Under the pieces are notes generated by a model. That model ran no database searches. It was not told where the DNA came from and worked only from the letters and a program-made list of their open reading frames with translations. From JACKCP01 sp034007295 (GTDB taxonomy: Bacteria; Desulfobacterota; Desulfobacteria; Desulfobacterales; JACKCP01), in assembly GCA_034007295.1 (NCBI GenBank), contig JAVERC010000023.1, positions 1 through 54,229 of the forward strand: a stretch of 54,229 bases of DNA. The letters run 5' to 3'. Below, piece by piece: positions 7,783 to 15,455 of this stretch (position 1 is the stretch's first letter; every line of letters begins with the position of its first letter). The translations under genes were made by a program, and so were the position numbers.

Positions 7783-9696
7783 TTAATCATTGTCAAGAAC
7801 AGATCTTATTTTTTTGGCAAGTTCTTTTCTTGAATAAGGTTTTTGTAAAAAATTTATTCCATGTGGGATAATTCCGTGTTTTGTGATTCTTTCGTCTGTA
7901 TATCCTGAAACAAAAAGAATTTTTATATTATTTTTTTTGGATTTAATAAAATCTGCAATTTCTTTTCCATCGGTTTGAGGCATGACAACATCTGTAATTA
8001 AAAGGTCTGAATCAAGGTATTTTTCTTCAAAAGAAAGTTTTATCTGCTCTGGAAAGTCAACTGAATATACTTTATAGCCAAGGTCTTTCAGTATGCAGGC
8101 AGTAATATTTTTTACTGATTTGTCATCTTCAATATATAAAATAGTTTCATTACCCTTAAGGCTTTTTTCAAATCCGTTTGATACATGTTCAAGAATAATA
8201 TCACAGCCGGTTAAAGGGATAAGAATTTTAAATGAAGTTCCCTTGTCTTTTTCGCTCTCAATAAAAATATATCCGCTGTTTTGTTTGATAATTCCATAAA
8301 CCATTGAAAGTCCTAGTCCTGTGCCTTTTCCAACTTCTTTTGTTGTAAAAAAAGGCTCAAAGGCTTTGGTTTTTATTTTTTCATCCATTCCGCAGCCTGT
8401 ATCAAGAAATTCAATTAAAATATATTCGCCTGGATTTATTTCTGTGTGTTCAATTATAAGTCCTGATGCATTAATGTTTTTGGTTTTTATATAAAGTGTT
8501 CCGCCTTTTGGCATGGCATCTCTTGCATTTACAGCAAGGTTTATGATTATTTGTTCAAACTGAACTGGGTCAAACATGATTGTATCGTTTGGGGAATAAT
8601 ATTTAGTTTTTATAATTATGTCTTCCCCAAGTATTCTTTCAATCATTTTTATATTGTCATGAATAATTTTTTTTACGCTTATTTTTTCGGGTGCTGCTGT
8701 TTGTTTTCTGCTGAAAGCAAGAAGCTGGCTTGTGAGTTTTCCGGCCTTAAGTCCTGCTTTGTAAATATTTTCAAGATATTCCCTTTTTCCGGGGTCTGTT
8801 GTAGAGTCAAGAAGAAGTTCACAATATCCGTTTATTATTGTTAAAAGGTTGTTAAAGTCATGAGCTACTCCGCCTGCAAGCTGGCCTATTGAGTCCATTT
8901 TCTGGGACTGGAGAAGCTGTTTTTCAAGCAAAACCCTTTTGGTAATATTTCTCATAAATTTTACTGCACCAAGAACTTCGTTTGTTTTTTCGTTTATAAT
9001 GGGGTAGCAAAATATTTCAAAAATATTTTTTGTTGAATTGAAAATTTTGGTTTCAACTACTTTGGATTCAGTTTTTTTTGTTTTCATACATAGTTTTACA
9101 GGACATTTTTTGCATGATTTTTCATCATAAGGGAAAAAATCATAGCATTTTGTACCAGGAACAATTCCGCATTTATTATACCATTTTGAAATAACAGGAT
9201 TTATGAATCTTATGTTTAAATCCTTGTCAATTATGACTATTCCATCCTGAATACTTGAAAATACTGCATCTATAAAAGTCTGGTTAAGGTAAAGTTCGTT
9301 TTCTTTTTTTTTAAGCTCATTAAGGCATATATCAATACAAAACATTTCCTGATTATTATTTGAATCTGAAAGCATTATGTGATTTGAAAAAACATTTACA
9401 TCTTTTCCTGATTTGTCTTTTAAAGTGAGATTTGAAGAAGGAATTGGAATTCCTTTTTTTATCCATTGATTTATTCCATTAATAACATCATTTTTCATTT
9501 CTTCAGGTATTATGAGATCTTCTATTTTTTTGCCGGCTGCTTCTTCTTTTTTGTATCCGTAAACTTCCTCGCTTGCCTTGTTCCAGTAAATAACCTGACG
9601 TTTGGAATTATATCCCTGAACAGGAATGTTTTTTATATTATCAATAAGGGTTTTGAATTTAATAGATGTATTTTCAATATCTTTTTTAAATATCAT
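7783..9696 (-). CDS. PAS-PAS hybrid histidine kinase with C-terminal receiver
   Basis: 637 residues with no membrane segments, so probably cytoplasmic. The PAS domain at about 13-125 contains VIYWNKASEEVYGY; a second at 138-255 contains a cysteine cluster C184...C195-x2-C198...C203 of the kind seen in PAS domains that may bind a metal or sense redox. The HisKA phospho-acceptor is His279 (GGVAHDFNN). The ATPase has N-box NLAVNARDAM, DTGCGMD and GTGLGLSMVYG. The receiver at about 516-637 has EDD, phospho-acceptor Asp569 (TDVVMP) and Lys in LQKPY. No output regulator is adjacent. AAAGG precedes the start ATG. Signal and target are unknown. Confidence 0.92.
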   Translation of the reverse strand: MIFKKDIENTSIKFKTLIDNIKNIPVQGYNSKRQVIYWNKASEEVYGYKKEEAAGKKIEDLIIPEEMKNDVINGINQWIKKGIPIPSSNLTLKDKSGKDVNVFSNHIMLSDSNNNQEMFCIDICLNELKKKENELYLNQTFIDAVFSSIQDGIVIIDKDLNIRFINPVISKWYNKCGIVPGTKCYDFFPYDEKSCKKCPVKLCMKTKKTESKVVETKIFNSTKNIFEIFCYPIINEKTNEVLGAVKFMRNITKRVLLEKQLLQSQKMDSIGQLAGGVAHDFNNLLTIINGYCELLLDSTTDPGKREYLENIYKAGLKAGKLTSQLLAFSRKQTAAPEKISVKKIIHDNIKMIERILGEDIIIKTKYYSPNDTIMFDPVQFEQIIINLAVNARDAMPKGGTLYIKTKNINASGLIIEHTEINPGEYILIEFLDTGCGMDEKIKTKAFEPFFTTKEVGKGTGLGLSMVYGIIKQNSGYIFIESEKDKGTSFKILIPLTGCDIILEHVSNGFEKSLKGNETILYIEDDKSVKNITACILKDLGYKVYSVDFPEQIKLSFEEKYLDSDLLITDVVMPQTDGKEIADFIKSKKNNIKILFVSGYTDERITKHGIIPHGINFLQKPYSRKELAKKIRSVLDND

Positions 9697-10070
9697 TTGG
9701 AATGCCTTTGAAATATTAAATTTATTAAGCAGGTAAAAAAATTAAAATTTATTGGCAATAATTTTTTTGCACTAAAAAGTTTTTTTTAAAAAATTGGAAG
9801 GATTGAAAAGTTTTTTTAAAAGATTATTAAGAATAATTTATCAGGATAATATAAAAATTAAAATCTTTTTTATGGTTCAACTAAAATTTTTTTTGCAGTA
9901 AAAATTAGGATTTAAAGATTTTAAATCTTTTATTTTAAGAGGAAATTTTTTTAAAGGAAATCTTGAATTTATCAGAAAAATAATAATTGCCGGCAGATAA
10001 AAACCGGCAATTATAAAAAAATAGTAACTATTCAGAAGCTGTTCCGTTTTAGATTGAACAGCTGCAAAAA
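9697..10070. other. Intergenic region (374 bp) with 3' hairpins
   Basis: AT-rich region between the kinase start and the end of the hydroxyacyl-CoA dehydrogenase gene. It must hold the minus-strand promoter of the kinase, but I see no clear -35/-10 pair. Two hairpins lie at its right side: the terminator at 9983-10014, and a second 8-bp stem, AGCTGTTC (10037-10044) with GAACAGCT (10056-10063). No convincing small gene. Confidence 0.5.
9983..10014 (-). terminator. Intrinsic terminator of the hydroxyacyl-CoA dehydrogenase gene
   Basis: ATAATTGCCGG (9983-9993) pairs perfectly with CCGGCAATTAT (10004-10014). On the minus strand the stem is followed by ATTTTTC. It lies about 60 bases beyond the stop codon of the minus-strand gene. 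Confidence 0.7.
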
Positions 10071-10976
10071 TTATTTTATTCCCTTAAGAAATTCAGGCTT
10101 GAAATAATCTGCATCAGGGTATTCATAAAAACCTTTTTTGGATTTGATTCCAAATCTTCCCTCATCAACAAATTTTTTAAGGAATTCTGCATTTTTCTTT
10201 GACTGCTTGTCATTTAGGGTGTTTGCCCAGAAATCGGTTATTTTCCATACAGTTTCAAGTCCTACAGAATCCATCATTCCAAAAGGTCCTATAGGTGCTT
10301 TTAAAACTCCCATCCATGCCTTGTCTATATCTTCGTATGATGCAACTTCTCTGCTTGCAAGTGTAAGAGCTGTTGAAAAAAGAGTAGAAAGCATATTGTT
10401 GAAAACATAGCCGTGATATTCTTTTTTGAGTTCAATTGCATAATGGTCAATATCTTTTGTAAATTGTCTTACAATTTCAAGTGTTTCTTCAGATGTTTTT
10501 GGATGAGGCATTATATCAACAACATTTGTAAGTGCAAGATCGTGGAAATGAAGAGCACAGACTTTTTCAGGCCGTCCTGAGGCGTCTGCAAACATTGAAG
10601 GAACAAGGGTTGATGTGTTTGTAGTAAAAATTGTATGCTTTGGACAGATTTCATTGAATTGTGCAAAGACTTTGCCTTTGAGTTTTGGATCTTCTGGAAC
10701 GGATTCGTTTATAATGTCTGCATCTTTTCCTGCTTCAACAGGATCAGTTGTAAATTTTATTCTTTTAATTCCCTGTTCTGCTGCTTCATTTGTAAATCTT
10801 CCTGAATTTGCAACATTTTTTGCAAGTCTTGGAAGTCTTTCTTCTGCTTTTTTTATAAAATCTTCATTTATATCATAAATAGTTACATCAAAACCTGAAA
10901 CAGCACATTGAAGTCCAATCTGCTGTCCCATGGTACCTGCACCAAGAATAAGAACTTTTTTGATTTTAAGGCTCAT
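10071..10976 (-). CDS. 3-hydroxyacyl-CoA dehydrogenase (3-hydroxybutyryl-CoA dehydrogenase-like)
   Basis: 301 residues from the ATG at 10976, which has AGGAGT upstream; the longer frame to 11090 runs over the promoter and is not used. The N-terminal Rossmann fold has GAGTMGQQIG (NAD binding) and TIYDIN. ALHFHDLA supplies the catalytic His, with downstream Glu in VPEDPKLK and Asn in FTTNTSTL. The C-terminal helical domain has GYVFNNML and KGFYEYPD. The reaction is NAD-dependent interconversion of 3-hydroxyacyl-CoA and 3-oxoacyl-CoA. A sigma-54 promoter lies upstream and a divergent sigma-54 activator beyond it, so expression is probably inducible. It could serve fatty or aromatic acid degradation, or PHA metabolism together with phaC at 42856. 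Confidence 0.9.
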   Translation of the reverse strand: MSLKIKKVLILGAGTMGQQIGLQCAVSGFDVTIYDINEDFIKKAEERLPRLAKNVANSGRFTNEAAEQGIKRIKFTTDPVEAGKDADIINESVPEDPKLKGKVFAQFNEICPKHTIFTTNTSTLVPSMFADASGRPEKVCALHFHDLALTNVVDIMPHPKTSEETLEIVRQFTKDIDHYAIELKKEYHGYVFNNMLSTLFSTALTLASREVASYEDIDKAWMGVLKAPIGPFGMMDSVGLETVWKITDFWANTLNDKQSKKNAEFLKKFVDEGRFGIKSKKGFYEYPDADYFKPEFLKGIK

Positions 10977-11073
10977 TATGACTCCTGAGTATGGTTTGGG
11001 GTTAAAAATTATTTTGTTTCCAAATAATTGATTAGCTAAAACTGTATATTTCGGCCATTCACTGAATAAAACT

Positions 11074-11089
11074 TGCAATAAATGTACCA
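11074..11089 (-). promoter_or_regulatory. Sigma-54 (-24/-12) promoter for the hydroxyacyl-CoA dehydrogenase
   Basis: Minus strand reads TGGTACATTTATTGCA. Against the consensus TGGCACG-N4-TTGC, GG and GC are both present with exactly ten bases between them. It lies about 100 bases upstream of the start codon of the minus-strand gene and faces it. A sigma-54 activator gene starts 110 bases further on in the opposite direction. Confidence 0.75.
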
Positions 11090-11135
11090 TTTTGTTTTTG
11101 CTGATTTTAGAGCTGCTTTTGTTTTTTATAGAAAA

Positions 11136-11157
11136 AAACTGCTGAATAAAGTAGTTT
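11136..11157. promoter_or_regulatory. Inverted repeat, candidate activator binding site
   Basis: AAACTGCT (11136-11143), six bases, then AGTAGTTT (11150-11157) form a near-perfect inverted repeat. A further AAACTGCT half-site lies at about 11174-11184. This is 50-110 bases upstream of the -24/-12 promoter, the normal place for an enhancer site, and also just ahead of the activator gene, so autoregulation is possible. Confidence 0.45.
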
Positions 11158-11198
11158 TACATTTTATATTTGGATAAACTGCTAAATTTCGAGGCTTT

Positions 11199-12785
11199 AT
11201 GAAAAAAAATCAGGAAAGGCTTATTCAGGATATAACCATGTCATTGTATTCAAGTCTTGATCTTGAAAAATCCCTTCACAAAACACTTCTGCTTTTAAAA
11301 GAGTATGTACCTTGTGATCTTGTTCATGTTTTTACCTATGATATCAGGAAAAATATTTTGTCATATTTAGCAGAGGCAACTGAAAAAAAAGGGGTTTTAA
11401 CTGATGAAAAAATCAGGTTTGAAAATATGGATATGTTTGGTCCTGAAGATATCAGGCTTAATCAAGTTGTTGTTTTAAAAAGCAGTAAAAGTATTGTGTT
11501 AAAAAAAATTCAGTCACATTTTCAAGAAAAATTAAGCTCTAAAATATTTGGGTATAATGAAGATTTTTCAGTCATGCTCATAGCCTTTGATATAGTTTTA
11601 CCTCTTATTGGCGGATTTGGAATGGTTGCAAGGGGCAGTGATGTTTATAGTGAAAACCATATAGAAATAATGCAGCTTGTTAAAAGACAGCTTGTAGGTG
11701 CAGTCTTAAATCTTTTGCATCACAGGGAAGTTTTAAAAAAAAATGAAGAGCTTTCAAGGGAAAAGGAATTTTTGGAATATTCCCTTAAAAATATTTCTGC
11801 AAAGGAAATAATTGGAACAGACAAAGGCTTGAAAAATGTTTTTGACCTTATAACCCAGGTTGCATTCCTTGACAGTCCTGTCCTTATTTCAGGTGAAACA
11901 GGAACAGGAAAAGAGCTTTTTGCCAATGCAATCCACAAAATGTCTTTGAGACGCAAAGAAAAAATGGTGAAAGTAAATTGTGCTGCAATTCCTGAAACAA
12001 TTATGGACAGTGAGCTTTTTGGACATGAAAAAGGTGCTTTTACAGGTGCTTTTGCAAGAAAAACAGGTTTTTTTGAGCAGGCTGACAAGGGAACTGTTTT
12101 TTTAGATGAAATTGGTGAGCTTTCTTTTGCTGCCCAGGCAAAACTTTTAAGGGTTTTGCAGACCATGGAATTTCACAGGGTAGGCGGGAGTTCGCCTGTA
12201 ATGGTAAATGTAAGGGTTATTGCAGCAACAAACCGGGATCTTTTAAAAATGGTAAGTCAAAAAAGATTTAGAAAGGATTTGTGGTTCAGGCTTAATGTAT
12301 TTCCAATTAATATTCCTCCACTAAGACAGAGAAAAGAAGATATAAAAGACCTTGCAGATTATTTTATAAAGAAAAAATCATTTGAAATGAATCTGGAAAA
12401 AATTCCTGAAATTACGCAAATCGCAATAAATCAGCTTGAAAATTATTCTTGGCCCGGAAATGTAAGAGAACTTGAAAACATAATTGAAAGAGCATTGATT
12501 TTAAGAACAAATAATAACATTGTTTCATTTGAAAATATTTTGTCTGCTGGTGGTTTTTTTGAAAAAAAAGAGAGTTTAGATAATTTAAAAAAATTTGAAA
12601 CCCTTGAAAATATGACAAAGTTTCATATAAAAAAAGCCCTTGAAATTTCAGGCTGCAAAATTGAAGGCAAAGACGGAGCTGCAAAACTTCTTGGACTTAA
12701 TCCTTCAACTTTAAGAAGCAAAATGAAAAAATTTAAAATAGTTTTAAAAAAGCAGCCCTCTGCCGGAAAAATAATCAGCAGATAA
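11199..12785 (+). CDS. Sigma-54-dependent transcriptional activator (GAF-AAA+-Fis)
   Basis: 528 residues. The N-terminal part (about 15-175) is a GAF-like sensor domain. The AAA+ domain (about 200-435) has Walker A GETGTGKE, the sigma-54 contact loop GAFTGA, Walker B VFLDEIGE and the arginine region FRKDLWFRLNVFPI. The C-terminal Fis-type helix-turn-helix is at about 485-520 (GAAKLLGLNPSTLRSKMKKF). There is no receiver domain, so it is likely to respond to a small ligand bound by GAF. It is divergent from the hydroxyacyl-CoA dehydrogenase, whose sigma-54 promoter makes it the obvious target. It is paralogous in architecture to the protein at 27475-29028. Confidence 0.92.
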   Translation: MKKNQERLIQDITMSLYSSLDLEKSLHKTLLLLKEYVPCDLVHVFTYDIRKNILSYLAEATEKKGVLTDEKIRFENMDMFGPEDIRLNQVVVLKSSKSIVLKKIQSHFQEKLSSKIFGYNEDFSVMLIAFDIVLPLIGGFGMVARGSDVYSENHIEIMQLVKRQLVGAVLNLLHHREVLKKNEELSREKEFLEYSLKNISAKEIIGTDKGLKNVFDLITQVAFLDSPVLISGETGTGKELFANAIHKMSLRRKEKMVKVNCAAIPETIMDSELFGHEKGAFTGAFARKTGFFEQADKGTVFLDEIGELSFAAQAKLLRVLQTMEFHRVGGSSPVMVNVRVIAATNRDLLKMVSQKRFRKDLWFRLNVFPINIPPLRQRKEDIKDLADYFIKKKSFEMNLEKIPEITQIAINQLENYSWPGNVRELENIIERALILRTNNNIVSFENILSAGGFFEKKESLDNLKKFETLENMTKFHIKKALEISGCKIEGKDGAAKLLGLNPSTLRSKMKKFKIVLKKQPSAGKIISR

Positions 12786-12819
12786 ATGAAAACTAAAAAT
12801 TTTCCTTTATCTGCTGATT
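12773..12819. terminator. Bidirectional terminator between convergent genes
   Basis: A perfect 14-bp stem: AATCAGCAGATAAA (12773-12786) with TTTATCTGCTGATT (12806-12819). The left arm includes the final codons and stop of the sigma-54 activator gene. T-rich sequence follows on the plus strand, and the chemoreceptor gene ends just beyond on the other strand. Confidence 0.7.
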
Positions 12820-12833
12820 TGAAATTTTAATCT

Positions 12834-14333
12834 TTAAAATCTTTTTATTCTGATTTTATTTGAAGGTTTAATTTTTTCGTTCACATGATTATTTGTATCT
12901 CCCTCAATAATTTTTAAAAGTTCCTGTACAATATTTTTTATCTGCTCTGCCTGTGCATTAAGTTCTTCTGATGCTGAAGCAGATTCTTCTGCATTTGAGG
13001 CAGTCATTTGTGTTGCCTGGTCAAGCAGGGTTGTAGAGCTGCTGATCTGATCTATTGCGTTTAATTGCTCTAAAGATGCAGATGTAATCTGGGAGATAAG
13101 ATTTTTTATTTTTTCTGCATTTTCCTGGAGTGAAAAAAAATCAGCAAATGTCTTTTCAGCTGCCTGTGAAGCAGCTCCAATATTTTTAACTGTTTCTTCA
13201 ATAATTGAAGAAGTGTGTTTTGCAGCGTCTGAAGCCTTTGATGCAAGGTTTCTTACTTCACCTGCAACAACTGCAAATCCTGCACCTGCTTCTCCGGCCC
13301 TTGCAGCTTCAACTGCTGCATTAAGTGCAAGAAGGTTTGTCTGAAAAGCTATTTCATCTATTGTTTTTACTATTTTAAAAGTGTCTTCGCTTGATTTGGA
13401 AATGGATTTCATTGAATGTGACAGATTTTTTATTCCTTTTGCAGATAAAATCATGGAATTAATTGTTTCTTTCATAATGGATTCAGATTGGCCTGCATTT
13501 TGGGAATTGTTTTTAATCATGGCTGTAATTTCTTCAATTGCAGTTGAAGTCTCTTCAATTCCTGCTGCCTGTTTTGAGGCTTCTTCTGCAAGCTGCTGGC
13601 TTGAATTTGAAATTTGATCTGAAGCATTGTAAAGTTCATCAGAGCCTGATTTTAGGTTTTCACTTATTTTGGAAAGTTTTTTTGAAATGTTAGAGCTGAA
13701 GAAAAAACCGCAGAATATACCAAGTATGGAAAATATTAAGCTGCTCAAAAATAAAATTTTATAAAGTCCAGAAAGTCTTTTTTGAGAATCTTTTTTTAAA
13801 ATTTCAATGGAATATAAAAATTCTTTTACAGGAATATTTGCAGCTATTGAATAAATTTTATTTCCAACAGAAAGGGGACAGAATGCAAATATTTTTTCAA
13901 CACCTTCAAATGAATACTGTCTGATGCCTGTATTTCCAGGGATTAAATCATTTTTTGCTATTTTAGAAAGCTCCCCGAATTTTTTGTCGCTTAAATTTAT
14001 ATTATCTTTAAGTTTGTATTTTGGATGGGATAAAATAACTGCCTTTTCATTTGTAAGTGAAACATAGCCTGTTTTTCCATATTTGTAGTCAGATAATTTT
14101 TCCCAGACTAAATCAAAGTCCATTTCAAAAACTGCATAACCTTTAAGCTTGTGGTCAAAAAAAACAGGTGCTGAAATTATCATAATTGTTTTTTCTGAAT
14201 TTTTTGAAACCATTGCACCTGAATTAAAAATTGAATTTGAGCCGGATGCATTTTTAAACCATGACTGATTTTTTACATTTTCAGTACCTGATTCTATTTT
14301 TTTATCTGAAAATGAAAAAAAATACTTTTCCAT
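12834..14333 (-). CDS. Methyl-accepting chemotaxis protein, C-terminal part (frameshifted from 14302-15174)
   Basis: 499 residues holding the second half of a double-Cache sensor (to about 170), one membrane segment (about 190-210, YKILFLSSLIFSILGIFCGF), and the cytoplasmic signalling hairpin. The tip reads IDEIAFQTNLLALNAAVEAA, followed by RAGEAGAGFAVVAGEVRNLA. The N-terminus is not natural: it overlaps the preceding reading frame, and removing one base from the eight-base homopolymer at 14315-14322 joins both into a 779-residue receptor (SLIKPDGKVFFSFSDKKIES). The apparent start ATG at 14333 encodes part of the sensor and has no ribosome-binding site. Receptors of this family control the CheA kinase; the ligand is unknown. 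Confidence 0.9.
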   Translation of the reverse strand: MEKYFFSFSDKKIESGTENVKNQSWFKNASGSNSIFNSGAMVSKNSEKTIMIISAPVFFDHKLKGYAVFEMDFDLVWEKLSDYKYGKTGYVSLTNEKAVILSHPKYKLKDNINLSDKKFGELSKIAKNDLIPGNTGIRQYSFEGVEKIFAFCPLSVGNKIYSIAANIPVKEFLYSIEILKKDSQKRLSGLYKILFLSSLIFSILGIFCGFFFSSNISKKLSKISENLKSGSDELYNASDQISNSSQQLAEEASKQAAGIEETSTAIEEITAMIKNNSQNAGQSESIMKETINSMILSAKGIKNLSHSMKSISKSSEDTFKIVKTIDEIAFQTNLLALNAAVEAARAGEAGAGFAVVAGEVRNLASKASDAAKHTSSIIEETVKNIGAASQAAEKTFADFFSLQENAEKIKNLISQITSASLEQLNAIDQISSSTTLLDQATQMTASNAEESASASEELNAQAEQIKNIVQELLKIIEGDTNNHVNEKIKPSNKIRIKRF

Positions 14334-15174
14334 CCGGTTTTATAAGACTTATTTTTGAAATGAGTTTTTTTTGTGTTCCATTTATTTTAAAAGTTGTGGT
14401 GTTAAGAATTTCCCTTAACTCGGCTTCAAGGGAACCTGAGGCTTCTTTTGCAAGTTCAGGCCAGACTCCGCTTGTGCTTACAATCCAGTCCCATGCTGGA
14501 ACATATTTGTATGAAACAAATTTGTTTTCATTGTTGTATTCATAGGTCAAAAGCTGTGTTTTAAGATGTGTTTTATTTTTAACGACCGGTTTTAAGCCTG
14601 TAACATTAAGATCTTCTATTACATTGACATATCTTAATTTGTCAATTGGATGAACCATTGTAACCCCTTTTGAATCAAGAGCATAGGAGTATCCTTTTTT
14701 ACCGATTTTTACCTTAAGAATTTCAGAGGCTGCCAGATTTTTTGCAATTTGTGTGAGTTTGTTTTTTTGAACCGGATCAGAAATTTCATCAATCAGTTTT
14801 ATCTGGTTTGTACATATGCTTGTAAGAAAGTCTGTTATGGAATTAATTTTATTTTTTAAATCCATGTCCATTTCTTCAAGATTTCCCTCTGATGTTACAA
14901 TAAAATCAACAAGATTTTTTGATCTTGAAAGGATTTTGGATTTTTCAGTGATTTTTTCAATCATGAGTTCAATGTCATTTTTTGCTGCCTGAATCCCAAG
15001 TTCCAGAGTTTTTTCAGCTTCATTTCTTATGCCTTTTTCACTGTTTTTTTCAGCAGACTTATTCATCTGTCTGAACTGGTAAATATTAAATCCTGAAACT
15101 GTAAGTATTGGTATGAGAATAAGGAGAGCAATTATTAGAATTAATTTTTTTTTAAAGGACATCTTTTTAAGCAT
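14302..15174 (-). CDS. Methyl-accepting chemotaxis protein, N-terminal part (frameshifted)
   Basis: 290 residues, with AGGAGA upstream of the ATG. A membrane segment at about 10-30 (LILIIALLILIPILTVSGF) is followed by a periplasmic double-Cache domain (KIGKKGYSYALDSKGVTMVHP near 170-190, and WIVSTSGVW near 240). The frame runs into a stop shortly after the homopolymer at 14315-14322, ending in VFFFIFR. It has no signalling domain, so alone it would be inactive. It is one gene with 12834-14333, separated by a single inserted base. Whether this is a sequencing error, a decayed gene or a phase-variable tract cannot be told from sequence alone. Confidence 0.88.
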   Translation of the reverse strand: MLKKMSFKKKLILIIALLILIPILTVSGFNIYQFRQMNKSAEKNSEKGIRNEAEKTLELGIQAAKNDIELMIEKITEKSKILSRSKNLVDFIVTSEGNLEEMDMDLKNKINSITDFLTSICTNQIKLIDEISDPVQKNKLTQIAKNLAASEILKVKIGKKGYSYALDSKGVTMVHPIDKLRYVNVIEDLNVTGLKPVVKNKTHLKTQLLTYEYNNENKFVSYKYVPAWDWIVSTSGVWPELAKEASGSLEAELREILNTTTFKINGTQKKLISKISLIKPDGKVFFFIFR

Positions 15175-15405
15175 AAGTTCTCCTTAAGTTATTTTTTTGA
15201 AAAGAGGTGGTTTACTCGGGGAATAAGGTGTTTTTTTGTTTAATTTTAAATCATTATAAGCATGAAGATATGATAAAAATTTTTAATTCATACAATAATA
15301 AAAATATAATAACATTTATTTTAAAACAAGAATAAATGTCTTGTGTTTAGATAAATGACAAATAGTTTTTGTCTGTTTTGGTAATTTTTCAGATTAAATT
15401 TTTTT

Positions 15406-15435
15406 GCACACATGGTTTAGCATGTGTGCTTTTTT
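15406..15435 (+). terminator. Orphan plus-strand intrinsic terminator
   Basis: GCACACATG (15406-15414), a six-base loop, CATGTGTGC (15421-15429), then six T residues. This is a textbook terminator on the plus strand only, since on the minus strand the stem is followed by A residues. Both flanking genes are on the minus strand, so it may end a small RNA or block antisense transcription into the peptidase gene. The 15175-15405 region shows no open reading frame. Confidence 0.6.
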
Positions 15436-15455
15436 AAGTGTTTATGAACTTATAC

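Noticed and set aside
10977..11090. N-terminal extension of the hydroxyacyl-CoA dehydrogenase
   Set aside because: It overlaps the sigma-54 promoter, and the Rossmann fold starts at the ATG at 10976 with AGGAGT upstream.
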